Below, one piece after another: positions 35,069-44,434 of a stretch of DNA of 64,000 nucleotides (positions within the stretch are counted from its first letter, which is position 1; each line of letters starts with the position of its first letter). The DNA is taken from assembly GCA_003170315.1 (NCBI GenBank), contig PNAH01000026.1:34312-98311 (forward strand), written 5' to 3'. The position numbers and the translations under genes were made by a program. Under the pieces are notes generated by a model. The model made no database searches, had not been told where the DNA came from, and saw only the letters and a program-made list of their open reading frames with translations. Origin of the DNA: Acidimicrobiaceae bacterium (lineage in GTDB: Bacteria > Actinomycetota > Acidimicrobiia > Acidimicrobiales > RAAP-2).

Positions 35069-35983
35069 ATGCACCCGTTTCGATTCGCCCTGCAGACCTC
35101 AGTCGCCCCGACCATGTCCGCCTGGAGGGACCGTGCCCGGATGGCGGAAGGATTGGGTTACTCGTCGCTGTACGTGACGGATCACCTCGATGCCCAATTC
35201 GGCCCCCTGGTCGCGGCGACGGTGGCCGCCGAGGCGACTCGAACCCTCCATGTGGGGACGCTCGTTTTGAACAACGATCTGCGCAACCCGGTGCTTCTCG
35301 CCAAGGAGATCGCCTCCTTGGGACTGGCAGCAGAGGGCCGAATCGAATTGGGTCTCGGCGCCGGGTGGCTCCGCAACGACTACGAAGAATCGGGAATCGA
35401 GTACGACAATGCGAGTCAACGGGTAGAGAGGTTGGCGGAGAGCCTCACCATCATGAGACAGCTGTGGAGCGAGGACGAAGTGACGTTTGAGGGCAACTAC
35501 TACAGTGTGCGCGGCGCCCGATGCGTTCCTCGACCGGTTTCGCCACCCAGAGTCATCGTCGGGGGAGGGAGCAAACGAGTACTCACAGTGGCGGCCGAGC
35601 AGGCGGACATTGTTAACGCGAGCCTTCCCTCTGGTGAAAAGAGCGGCGACGCGGCGAGCAAAGCCACCGTTGATCACTTCGATCGCTGCGTGAATTGGGT
35701 ACGTGCGGCGGCGGGCGACCGTTTCAGCTCGCTCGAACTTCAGATCGCGGTCGTGGCCGTCATGGTGGTTGCGAGCCGGCGAGCCGCTGTTCGTAGCGCG
35801 ACGATGCTCGGATTCGCCGGTGAAGAAGCTCTCGATCTCCCGGTCCTTCTTATCGGAAGCGAGGACGAACTCTGTGAGCGCTTGATCGAGCGTCGCGAAA
35901 GGTGGGGCTTCAGTAGCGTCGTGATACCGGGCGAGTCAATGGAGGTCTTCACTCCTATCGTGTCCCGGTTGGCCGGTTCGTAG
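35069..35983 (+). CDS. F420-type LLM-class oxidoreductase
   Basis: 304 residues; AGGAGG lies about eleven bases before the ATG at 35069. The TIM-barrel LLM pattern includes RMAEGLGYSSLYVTDHLDAQ, GRIELGLGAGWLRNDYEESG and VGGGSKRVLTVAAEQADIV. It resembles the F420-dependent probable oxidoreductases of actinobacteria (TIGR03621-like). Second LLM enzyme of this region. Followed by a 9-bp-stem hairpin. Confidence 0.82.
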   Translation: MHPFRFALQTSVAPTMSAWRDRARMAEGLGYSSLYVTDHLDAQFGPLVAATVAAEATRTLHVGTLVLNNDLRNPVLLAKEIASLGLAAEGRIELGLGAGWLRNDYEESGIEYDNASQRVERLAESLTIMRQLWSEDEVTFEGNYYSVRGARCVPRPVSPPRVIVGGGSKRVLTVAAEQADIVNASLPSGEKSGDAASKATVDHFDRCVNWVRAAAGDRFSSLELQIAVVAVMVVASRRAAVRSATMLGFAGEEALDLPVLLIGSEDELCERLIERRERWGFSSVVIPGESMEVFTPIVSRLAGS

Positions 35984-36020
35984 CGCCCGTACGGGAATAC
36001 GAAGGGACCTCTCGGCATTG

Positions 36021-36051
36021 AAGACGTTGCGTCAACACGCCTCAACGTCTT
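36021..36051. terminator. Hairpin between convergent genes
   Basis: AAGACGTTG (36021-36029) pairs perfectly with CAACGTCTT (36043-36051) around a 13-base loop. It lies between the stop of the LLM gene and the stop of the minus-strand GT4 gene, the place of a bidirectional terminator. No T-run. Confidence 0.45.
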
Positions 36052-36075
36052 GGGCGCCGCCTTTGTTCCTCGCAA

Positions 36076-37167
36076 TTAGCGGCGACTTGCTTCTTTGTAA
36101 GTTTCGATAGTCTCGCGAGCGACATTCGTCCAATCGAATCTTGTCGCCCAGGCAAGTCCAGCAGCTCCCATATCTTGATAATCCGCCTCCGAAAGCATCT
36201 CAGCTTGCTGAAGGGCTTCGACGAGCGGTCCCACTCCGGGGTCGAATCGGATCGCGGCGTTATTGGGAATGTCGGTAAGAGCTGGCAATTTTGGAATCAC
36301 GATGGGTTTGCCGAAAGATTGAGCAAGCAGAAGAGAAGCGCTGTTGGTAATTGCGCGAAACGGAAATACAGCGACATCAGTGGCTTGAAAGTAGCGAGCA
36401 AGATCTTCGTCCGGCACCCACTCGAGCCTCGACACGGTTCTTCCTTGTGTCCCACTTATGAGTCGATTCACTTTCTCGCGGTAGTCCTGATCCGGACAAA
36501 AGCCAGCGATAAGCAACTTGATCCTCGACGACTCCGGGAGTTGCGCGATGGCCAGTAAGAGCAGATCTGCTCCCTTGTATTCTTCAATTCTCCCGATTAG
36601 AGCCACCACCACATCGTCACCACTGAATCCAAAGCTCGCGCGCGCTTCTTTCCGCGTGAGCGTCACCGGATAGCGATCGGCATACGGTCCAATCGGAATA
36701 ACCCGCACCAAGCGGGCACCCAATGCACGAAGCTCGGTCGCGGTTGCCTCCGAGAGTGCTATCACAACTTTTGCCTTGGACAGGAGGAGCTCTCGTGCCC
36801 GAACATCATCGGCAAATACTTGCTCGTGCGGCAACAGATCATGAGCCGTCCAAACGATGGCGTAACCCACTGATTGAGCCGTTCGAAGATACAAGCCGAA
36901 CCACCACTCCATGATCTGCCTGGCCCACTGTTGTCGTGGCGCCCACGGAAGTGAGAACTGATAGATCCAGTGGATGTGCAGAATGCGAGAGCCGCGTGCC
37001 CGGTGCCAGATCAAAAGGGCTGGTGCCAGGAGGATGTTGAGGGTTTGAGAAGGAGTGGGGCCGCGGGTGTAGCGAACTTGTATTCCCGAAGCCTCAATAT
37101 CTTGATAAAGGAGATCTTGATAGTGCCGAACACGTGGCGTGACCAACACCGACAGCCTCGAAGTCAC
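36076..37167 (-). CDS. Glycosyltransferase family 4
   Basis: 363 residues, GT-B fold. N-terminal domain with ILHIHWIYQFSLPW and WTAHDLLPHEQVFADD; C-terminal donor domain with VVALIGRIEEYKGADLLLLA, WVPDEDLARYFQATDVAVFP and a late E-x-x-like region (SLLLAQSFGKPIV) that is less classic than E-x7-E. The ATG at 37167 overlaps the stop of the GT2 gene, so they are co-translated. Adds a sugar to a growing glycan on the cytosolic face. Confidence 0.83.
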   Translation of the reverse strand: MTSRLSVLVTPRVRHYQDLLYQDIEASGIQVRYTRGPTPSQTLNILLAPALLIWHRARGSRILHIHWIYQFSLPWAPRQQWARQIMEWWFGLYLRTAQSVGYAIVWTAHDLLPHEQVFADDVRARELLLSKAKVVIALSEATATELRALGARLVRVIPIGPYADRYPVTLTRKEARASFGFSGDDVVVALIGRIEEYKGADLLLLAIAQLPESSRIKLLIAGFCPDQDYREKVNRLISGTQGRTVSRLEWVPDEDLARYFQATDVAVFPFRAITNSASLLLAQSFGKPIVIPKLPALTDIPNNAAIRFDPGVGPLVEALQQAEMLSEADYQDMGAAGLAWATRFDWTNVARETIETYKEASRR

Positions 37168-38141
37168 TTACCTGGTCTCACTAATTCGTGGAGTACTCCA
37201 GCTCCCATTGCCAGATGGTCGAGAAGCACAAGGCCCCGAAGTTCCTCGTTTCGATGACGCCACATAGGCCACAACAGCAGCAATGGATACCACCGCCATT
37301 TTAACGTCAACGGAAGGCCAATCAAAAAGATTGCGTAGGCGATGGGTGCCGAGTTCAGTTGCGCAGCTTCGCCGATCCGATGCGGATGCTTCCGAAGAAG
37401 CCGGCACTCTCCTTTTCCATAGAAAAAAGCTCTGCGAAGTTGTCGCGTCGGGGTGCCATAATCATGCATGACGACTGCGTCCGGCACCCACCGCAGGCGA
37501 TAGCCGCAATCAGTCAATCGCCAAGTGAAGTCGAGATCCTCCGCCGCCCCGAAGGACTCGTCGAATCCCCCCACGGCCTCGAAGGCCTCACGTCGAAAGG
37601 CCAAGTTGATCGTTGCCGCCATCGGTACGTAGTCAACGCGAGTGTCCGCGCCGGAAGACTGCACCCGCGAATAGACGCTCTTTCCAATCGCTCGTGCGGG
37701 GCCACAACAAACAATTTCGTTCTCGTCGAAAATTGGCGAGAGTAATCGCTCGAGCCAACCATCCTCCGGCAAGCAGCCGGAGTCGGTGAATACGATTACG
37801 TCGCCCTTAGCGCGTCGCACACCAACGTTTCGCTGATGAGCGATCGTAATGCTTACGCCCACTGGTTGGTCGTAGTCAATCCACTGCGCCCATTCATGAG
37901 ATTCCCGAATGTCATCAAGTGCGCCGCCGGACGCGTCGACAACCAAAACCTCATCGACAATATTCCCGACGAAAGGCTTGATGGCATCGAGCGTGTCACT
38001 CAAAAGTCGTTCGTTCTTGTTGACGATGACCAGGGATACCTCTACAAACCCGTTGTTAGTTTTCTTCAAGCGTGCACTCTCGTCAACCGCGCTATGACTC
38101 TTAACGACCCGCGAAGAAGTCTCTTCTGAATTATGGACCAT
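37164..38141 (-). CDS. Glycosyltransferase family 2 (membrane-associated)
   Basis: 325 residues from the ATG at 38141, which has AGGAG seven to eight bases upstream; a further in-frame extension to 38309 lacks features. GT-A fold: VSLVIVNKNERLLSDTLDAI, VVDASGG, VFTDSGCLPEDGWLERLLSP, and NLAFRREAFEAVGGFDESFG with EDLDFTWRL. The C terminus has two hydrophobic helices (IAYAIFLIGLPLTL, YPLLLLWPMW). Overlaps the GT4 gene. Confidence 0.82.
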   Translation of the reverse strand: MVHNSEETSSRVVKSHSAVDESARLKKTNNGFVEVSLVIVNKNERLLSDTLDAIKPFVGNIVDEVLVVDASGGALDDIRESHEWAQWIDYDQPVGVSITIAHQRNVGVRRAKGDVIVFTDSGCLPEDGWLERLLSPIFDENEIVCCGPARAIGKSVYSRVQSSGADTRVDYVPMAATINLAFRREAFEAVGGFDESFGAAEDLDFTWRLTDCGYRLRWVPDAVVMHDYGTPTRQLRRAFFYGKGECRLLRKHPHRIGEAAQLNSAPIAYAIFLIGLPLTLKWRWYPLLLLWPMWRHRNEELRGLVLLDHLAMGAGVLHELVRPGK

Positions 38142-38422
38142 CGGGCAACTCCTGAAGCTGGAAGAAGCATCTCGACACTCATCTTGATATGTACGTAATA
38201 GTAATCTACCGGTCAATACGTGTACTGACCAACCGTTGTCGCTCTCGCCACGAACTTTCTCTACGAGACCGCGGGACAACAAATGTGAGTACCTTATCCG
38301 GAGCGCCAATCCTCACGAGAGGTGTTGGCGATTGGAGAACTAGTGACGGAACAGTTGCCCAGAAAGGAAAGGGCCTCGTTTCGGCCTGAAGTATCTTTCG
38401 TGAATAAGGGACAGTTCCGTCG

Positions 38423-39577
38423 TTAAACCACGGCCCTAAGAATGCTTGCGTACGAAGCGGACACGGCGGCGGCCGTAAGTTCCGTGTGTTCGCTCAGAAA
38501 CGCAGAGACGCGATCGGAGCGCCGCGAATCGTCGTTCAACCAATATTCGGCGGCGTCAGCGAGAGCTTGAGCATCGAACGCCGGAACGAGCGAGCCAGTG
38601 GCCGGGCCGACCAGATCCGAAGACTCATTATCAGAGTGGTGAGCGCACACTACGGGAGTACCGAGAGCCAGCGATTCAGCCACCACCAGCCCAAATCCCT
38701 CTCGGACCGATGGTGCCAGTAGCACTTGGCTGCCTCGTATCAACGACCAAAGATCCTGTTGAGACTCAATCGCTTGGTAAAAAGTGACGCGGGCGCTGAG
38801 GCCTGATTCCGCGACCTGAGTCCTCAGGCGAGATTCCTCCGGTCCAACGCCGACGACACCTAGATGAACATCGTGGCCTCGTGCCGCGAGAATCTCCGTA
38901 GCTTCAATCGCCAATTTGGCTTGCTTGTGTTCAACGAGACGCCCAACGAAGAGAAGTTCAGGTGCTGATGCATCAGCGACGACGGCGTGGAGTTGTTCCA
39001 GGTCAAGGGCGTTGGGGACTACGTCGACGTGATCGCGCTTTGCGCCCAGCGCCACCAATTTGTCGGCAGTGCCAGCAGAGACCGCCACGATTCTGTCAGG
39101 CAATCGGATACAAACTCGCTCGAGGAGGGCCGCGGCGACGCCAATGCGCCCAATGTATTGACGCCAGGCGTCTTCGCCCCAGACTTCGTGCCACGTGATC
39201 ACGAGCGGAACGCGCTTTATCCAGGCGACGACGCGCAGGGGCAGCAGTTGGAGGTAGGGCATGTGATCCGCTTCGATCACGTCGAACTTGCGTGTCAGTA
39301 GACGTAGGGTAGAAACGGCAAAGAGTAAAGCCTGTGCAATGGACCGTTTTGCTCCTCGGTACATCGGCACGCGTGGACAGATGGCGCGGTACGTCAATGA
39401 CCCAAATGGAGACACGAGGACTTCAGGCGTTTCATCCCACCACTTCATCGAGTAGGCGACGACGTCCATCTCCTGTTCGGGTAGACCATTGAGAAGGTGG
39501 AGATATCGGATCTCCTTACCTCCCTTATGCCACGGATAAAGCGCGTCGCTCACAACTGCGACCCTCAAACGTTTCAC
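38423..39577 (-). CDS. Glycosyltransferase family 4
   Basis: 384 residues: VAVVSDALYPWHKGGKEIRY at the start, ITWHEVWGEDAW, ELLFVGRLVEHKQAKLAIEA and REGFGLVVAESLALGTPVVC (the E-x7-E donor motif). Its upstream neighbour is a GT2 gene; an inverted, decayed version of this pair occurs at 61.5-62.8 kb, where only an internally deleted fragment of this protein remains. Confidence 0.86.
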   Translation of the reverse strand: MKRLRVAVVSDALYPWHKGGKEIRYLHLLNGLPEQEMDVVAYSMKWWDETPEVLVSPFGSLTYRAICPRVPMYRGAKRSIAQALLFAVSTLRLLTRKFDVIEADHMPYLQLLPLRVVAWIKRVPLVITWHEVWGEDAWRQYIGRIGVAAALLERVCIRLPDRIVAVSAGTADKLVALGAKRDHVDVVPNALDLEQLHAVVADASAPELLFVGRLVEHKQAKLAIEATEILAARGHDVHLGVVGVGPEESRLRTQVAESGLSARVTFYQAIESQQDLWSLIRGSQVLLAPSVREGFGLVVAESLALGTPVVCAHHSDNESSDLVGPATGSLVPAFDAQALADAAEYWLNDDSRRSDRVSAFLSEHTELTAAAVSASYASILRAVV

Positions 39578-39651
39578 CGACTCAGGTTACTGGCAACCCA
39601 TGTTTCGGCAGGTTGCAGTCGTGCAATGTCTCGTTCGTGCTGTCGACGATC

Positions 39652-40446
39652 TCAACCTGGAGATATCGAAACCTGGGGTGCGAGATTCTTGTCTCGTTTT
39701 CCATACGAGGTAACGGGGCGAGCGCGGACTTTGGCGAGCACGTAGACGCATCGGAGCGCGTCGGTCAAACGTATCTTCTTTCCCTCTTCCTTGCTTCGCC
39801 CGACGTAACTGATGGGAACCTGGAACGGGCGAAATCCCGCGCGGAGTACTTCGGCGCTAATTTCGCTGTCCAAGCCGAATCCGCGCTCGCTGAGGTCAAA
39901 ACTCTTCAGCAGTGGCATCGGCACAAGCTTTAGACACGTGTGCAGATCCGAAATCGCTGAACCAAAGAGAAGGTTGGCAAGGAGCGTCATTGCCTTGTTG
40001 CCGATGGCATGCCAGAGGGACGGGTGCACGGTTCCGAACCCGGACATCCTGTTTCCGTAGACGACTTCGGCACGTCCCGTCAGGATCGGCGTTACGAGGC
40101 GGGGAATATCGGCCGTGTCGTACTCATGGTCAGCGTCAAAGATGAGTACGTGAGAGCCTTTGGCCGTTGCGATGCCGGTACGCACGGCTGCACCTTTACC
40201 GAGATTCGCGGCGTTGTGAATGAGGACGAGCCGAGAATCGTCAAAAGCATCGAGGAGCGCCTTGGTACCATCAGTTGACCCATCGTTGATCACGATTATT
40301 TCGAGCTCTTTGCCGGGTACATCCAATGAAAGTAGGGCGTCAAGCACATTTAGTATTGAGGATCGCTCGTTGTAGGACGGGACGATAATAGAGAGTCGAA
40401 ACGGCGCTAACTCGTCCGATGAGGCGGAATACATACCGTCTCTCAT
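39652..40446 (-). CDS. Glycosyltransferase family 2 (polyprenyl-phosphate sugar transferase-like)
   Basis: 264 residues from the ATG at 40446; a longer open frame to 40899 has no family features. It has LSIIVPSYNERSSILNVLDA, INDGSTDGT, NLGKGAAVRTGIATAKGSH, FDADHEYD and YGNRMSGFG, typical of dolichyl/polyprenyl-phosphate mannose or glucose synthases. The paralogue at 61517-62311 has the same length and about four in five identical residues by eye. Confidence 0.85.
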   Translation of the reverse strand: MRDGMYSASSDELAPFRLSIIVPSYNERSSILNVLDALLSLDVPGKELEIIVINDGSTDGTKALLDAFDDSRLVLIHNAANLGKGAAVRTGIATAKGSHVLIFDADHEYDTADIPRLVTPILTGRAEVVYGNRMSGFGTVHPSLWHAIGNKAMTLLANLLFGSAISDLHTCLKLVPMPLLKSFDLSERGFGLDSEISAEVLRAGFRPFQVPISYVGRSKEEGKKIRLTDALRCVYVLAKVRARPVTSYGKRDKNLAPQVSISPG

Positions 40447-40730
40447 ATCGAGACCCCAAGGGAAGTTTTCAAAGCCGCATCCTCCGAACTCGCCCTTGCG
40501 CCTGAGACTATTCCAGAATCTTGCAGATTTGTCAAGTGGTTGTGATTTCCTTGGGATTTCATTGACGTTTGCGTATTGGTGGCGGGAGGGCTTCTTGGGA
40601 GTCTGTTGTAAATATCTCGGTACAGCACGTTCGCCGTCAGAGCGTGTTGGCGGTAACTGCACGGGAAGACCTGGTCGGTAGGGTAAATTCACGACAAGTT
40701 CACGATCCATGAAGAGTAAATGAGGCATGT

Positions 40731-41804
40731 GTGACCACAGAATCCTTGAACTCTGGAACAGCGGAGCTACAGTCCAGAACTGGCAAAGGTGTCCTTCACG
40801 TCGTGGTAGGTCACGGTCTTCGAACTTATTTCTTGAATGCGGTGCGTTCCGTTCGATCGGTTGCACCGGACGACCAGATTTTGGTCGTCGACAACGCAAG
40901 TCCAGATCGCCAACTACGTGTGGAACTGTCTAATGTCGCTGCGGACGATCCCAAGATGAGGCTGCTGCTTAGGGATTCGAACGATCTTGCCAATGGCAAA
41001 GTTGGCGGATTGTACGATGCCTATAGCGACGCGTTTGAACTTGCCCTGCGAGAACAATTTGACTATGTGCACATCGTTCAAGGAGATATGCAAGTTCTCT
41101 GGTGGGATGACGAAGTCCTTTCGCGGGCCACAGAACTCTTCGCAGCAAATCCTCGCTGTGTGAATATCTTTATGTGCCTACTTTCGATGGATCGGGCGGT
41201 CGACGAGGAATTCCGCGAGCCTAGGACGGACCAGCCACCGAAGCTTCGCAACTTCGGTCTGACCGACACGGGTCTCTACGACCTTCATCGATGGGAGCAG
41301 TACGATATCTCTTTCGACGATGACGAGCTAGTGCACGCTAAGAGATACCTGTCCGAAGGCTTTAGTGTAATTTGCCATCCCTGGCCAACCGACGCCCAGA
41401 TTCCTTGGCCAGCGGTCGTTCGTAGCGGTGTTCAGTTGGGGCGGGAGGTGAACTTGGTGAAGCCATTCTTGCTGAAGCCAATGTCTTCGGCCGAGATCGT
41501 ACAGTTGAAGGCGCGTAACTGGACGTGGCTCGAAGACGTCTGCGTCCCTTGGGGCTGGTCGTGTATGACGCCAATGTGGACGACGCACTTAAATCCTGAC
41601 TATCTTGCAAACCGACGCCACGAAGCCTCGAGACGCGGATTTATAAAGAGCCTTCCGAAATGGGAGCGGCGCGGCTTGGAAGACAATTCGTGGCGTTCGG
41701 CACTACGCAGTCAACACCGGCCATCCTTGTGGAAATTGCTCGTGGTAGTACCGGTGCGCGAAATGTCGTCGAGGCTAAGAAGAAGATTGCGAAGAGCGAT
41801 CTGA
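40731..41804 (+). CDS. Glycosyltransferase family 2-like protein
   Basis: 357 residues from the GTG at 40731 with GAGG upstream. GT-A features: HVVVGHGLRTYFLNAVRSVR, ILVVDNASPDRQLR and a possible metal site VQGDMQVLWWDD. The C-terminal part (WTWLEDVCVPWGWSCMTPMW) is unusual and unassigned. Follows divergently from the GT2 gene and precedes the GT14-like gene. Confidence 0.65.
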   Translation: MTTESLNSGTAELQSRTGKGVLHVVVGHGLRTYFLNAVRSVRSVAPDDQILVVDNASPDRQLRVELSNVAADDPKMRLLLRDSNDLANGKVGGLYDAYSDAFELALREQFDYVHIVQGDMQVLWWDDEVLSRATELFAANPRCVNIFMCLLSMDRAVDEEFREPRTDQPPKLRNFGLTDTGLYDLHRWEQYDISFDDDELVHAKRYLSEGFSVICHPWPTDAQIPWPAVVRSGVQLGREVNLVKPFLLKPMSSAEIVQLKARNWTWLEDVCVPWGWSCMTPMWTTHLNPDYLANRRHEASRRGFIKSLPKWERRGLEDNSWRSALRSQHRPSLWKLLVVVPVREMSSRLRRRLRRAI

Positions 41805-41879
41805 ATGCACGCAATAGCATGCTTGACTAACGGCGCCACGGGCAATTGCACATCCCGACTTGAAGGCTAGGAGGCGAAG

Positions 41880-42734
41880 GTGAATGATGGGAATCACTCG
41901 TTTCTGATCCTCGCGCACGAGGACGCAGCAATGCTCCATCGACTTGTGAGGCGAATTGCACCTCTGGGTCCCGTTTACGTTCATGTTGATGCAAAGACCG
42001 ACATAACTGAGTGGCAACGTGAAGACCTTCCCTGCGTCTTTCTTTCGCGTCGAGTTCCCGTGTATTGGGGAGACTGGTCAATGGTCGAGGCCACAACGTG
42101 CTTGCTTGAGAGTGCGCTCGCTGATAGCTCCAATGGTCGTTTCACTCTTCTCTCTGGTGCTCACTACCCGATACTTTCGAATCAGGAGATTGCGCAGAAG
42201 GCGGGCGAACTCGGAATCCTTATCGGATCAAGAAGTGCACCAAATATGCCAGACGGCACCCGACCTGAATCTGAATATCTTCGCCGGTTCTATAGGACGA
42301 GAAAGCCAAACGGCCAATGGTCCTGGTTGAAGAATGGATTGATGAACCGGATTATCTACTTTCGCCGGCCACTCGACTGGAGATCGGTCGCTCCCGCTGC
42401 GGGAATGCGTGCTGGCGAGCAATACTGGTCTTTTGATCGCGAATTCGCAGAGTATTGCGTCTCGCAAATCCGAACGTCACCACCCCTAATCGATTACTTC
42501 AAGCAAATCGTCTGCAGCGACGAGAAAGTCTTTGCGACCCTCTACGGAGAGTATGGGCGAGAGATCTCACTCGAAGGTACGACATATTCGAAGTGGGCCG
42601 CCGGGATTAACCCAAACCCAATTGCGATTTCTCGCGATGACATAAAAATGGCCTTAGCCAAGAATCAGTTTTGGTTCGCAAGGAAGTTCAGATCGAGCGA
42701 CTCGACGATTCTCGACTGGCTCGACCAGCTCTGA
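41880..42734 (+). CDS. GT14-like (core-2/I-branching) glycosyltransferase
   Basis: 284 residues from the GTG at 41880, preceded by AGGAGG. It shows the Branch-family order: FLILAHEDAAMLHRLVRRI, VYVHVDAKTD, VYWGDWSMVEATTCLLESAL, FTLLSGAHYPILSNQEI, and late YWSFDREFAEYC with SDEKVFATL. Members transfer GlcNAc or Xyl in a beta-1,6 link. The family is less common in bacterial polysaccharide loci than GT2 or GT4. Confidence 0.8.
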   Translation: MNDGNHSFLILAHEDAAMLHRLVRRIAPLGPVYVHVDAKTDITEWQREDLPCVFLSRRVPVYWGDWSMVEATTCLLESALADSSNGRFTLLSGAHYPILSNQEIAQKAGELGILIGSRSAPNMPDGTRPESEYLRRFYRTRKPNGQWSWLKNGLMNRIIYFRRPLDWRSVAPAAGMRAGEQYWSFDREFAEYCVSQIRTSPPLIDYFKQIVCSDEKVFATLYGEYGREISLEGTTYSKWAAGINPNPIAISRDDIKMALAKNQFWFARKFRSSDSTILDWLDQL

Positions 42735-42872
42735 TCGAAGTCGAGCTCGTAGGGTATTTGGTCACGTGGGTGGAGAGGCGTGGCGCAGCGCCTGTCGTGC
42801 GCGGTGCGCGCTGTGTCCAATGACCCGGGCGTAGAGCCAGCCGTCGAGGGTTGTCACGGGAAGTACTTCAGG

Positions 42873-43889
42873 TCAGAGATCCTTGACCGGACGCGTTCGT
42901 GGTGCGAAAAGTTTTCCGAGACCCCACGTGCGACCGGCGAGATATGAAGCGACAAGGGGAAGACTCGCGATGGCGCTTGCTGCCCACCGTAGAGGATTTG
43001 GGCGAATGCGAAATCTTGAAAGTGTGTAGCCGAGGCTCATCAGGATCGTTACTCCTAACACGCTTAGAGTGCCAAGAGGCCACGACCACCATCCGACGAT
43101 GCTGGCGATCAGTGACAGCAGACACCAAAGAAACCAGATACCCCATGACATATCCGGAATTCGAATTATGCGAAATTCGAAGGGGTGCGCAGCAGCGTCG
43201 ACGCCTGTTTCCCACATGTACTTGATTGTCGCTCCGTACTTCTTCGTCTCTCGGTGTTCAACACTGAGATCGTCCAACACTTTTAATTTGTAGCCGCTTC
43301 GCATCAATCGCTGTGACAGGCGAAAATCTTCCCCCAACGTGAACTGAGCTTCAAATGGCTCAAGGCGGAGCACATCCGCATCGAAAATGACGTTGTTGCC
43401 GGTGATACCTGAGAAGCCGACTCGGAAACGAATGGCGGCGCCAAAGATGCGCCAAATGACCGCCGCGTCGCCGTCGGGAAGAGCTACTGCTGAGACCGCG
43501 CTGTGCTCGTTGAGAGCCTCTGTACATCGCTGCAGCCAATCCCGTGGGACGATGATGTCGGCATCAACGAAGGCGATGTGAGATGCCGTGGTTGAGTCCT
43601 GACCAGTTCGTCTCGCCGCTCCACGGCCGAGATTGACATCGTGACGAATGAGGCTCAGCCGGGGGTCAGACGCTCGAATCTTGTCAACAACTCCCGATGT
43701 ATTGTCCGTGGAACCGTCGTCGATGACCACGACTCCGTACTTCTGATTCGTAACCTGATTGAGAAGGGCGTACACGCAGTCGCCGATTCTTTCGGTTTCG
43801 TTGAATGCGACAACCACGATGACGACGTCCAGCGAGTTGTCGCTCGGTTTTGTCAATGCTACTTGCCCCCTTACTCGAATATTCACCAC
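42873..43889 (-). CDS. Glycosyltransferase family 2 with C-terminal membrane helices
   Basis: 338 residues: VVIVVVAFNETERIGDCVYA, VVIDDGSTDNTSG, FVDADIIVPRDWLQ, GNNVIFDADVLRLEPFEAQF and EDFRLSQRLMRSGYKL. The last 100 residues hold three hydrophobic segments (GIWFLWCLLSLIASIVGWWS and two others). A membrane-anchored GT-A transferase. Confidence 0.83.
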   Translation of the reverse strand: MVNIRVRGQVALTKPSDNSLDVVIVVVAFNETERIGDCVYALLNQVTNQKYGVVVIDDGSTDNTSGVVDKIRASDPRLSLIRHDVNLGRGAARRTGQDSTTASHIAFVDADIIVPRDWLQRCTEALNEHSAVSAVALPDGDAAVIWRIFGAAIRFRVGFSGITGNNVIFDADVLRLEPFEAQFTLGEDFRLSQRLMRSGYKLKVLDDLSVEHRETKKYGATIKYMWETGVDAAAHPFEFRIIRIPDMSWGIWFLWCLLSLIASIVGWWSWPLGTLSVLGVTILMSLGYTLSRFRIRPNPLRWAASAIASLPLVASYLAGRTWGLGKLFAPRTRPVKDL

Positions 43890-44434
43890 GATTCACTCAC
43901 TATTTATCCGCGACGGACTGGCATTACAATCTATTGGCATTCCAAAACTGACGCGACCCGATCATAATGACGTATCCTTTCGCGCCGGCGCGAATTCCGT
44001 GGTGATCCAATGGAGTTTTCATGAGACGCCACGATGTCGATCCGTGGAGAAGTGGCACCGTCGCGGAATCTGAACCTCTCAACTTGAATGAGAGACCACC
44101 ACAACGTTCGTTGTCTGCGGCGTCACCCGACCTGGTGCGTCGAACAACACCAGGGGTCTGCTGACGGTTTAGGTCTCATTGGCCTTTGGTCGCACCTCGC
44201 TCGCAGTAATTGGGCGTGTCGAGCATTTGCATAAGGCAACGTAAGAACCTGGGATTTACCATTCGGGGCCACTTCTTCAATCGAGCAACGACATACATGT
44301 GTCTGATTGTGTCGACAGATGTCACTATCGTGTTGAGAAATGTCCATCAGAGTTCCTCCATCGAGACTCGAAGCGAGGTCCGAAGTCTGTGCTAGCAGCG
44401 TGAAGAAGACTCATGGTGTGGCGAGGGAGTCCTG
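43890..44434. other. Intergenic region
   Basis: Nothing recognised between the divergent GT2 genes. It must hold both promoters. Short open frames lack family features. Confidence 0.4.

Noticed and set aside
39652-40899. Long form of the GT2 protein (415 residues)
   Set aside because: The 150-residue extension has no fold features, and the paralogue at 61517 has an in-frame stop at the equivalent place; the 264-residue form is preferred.
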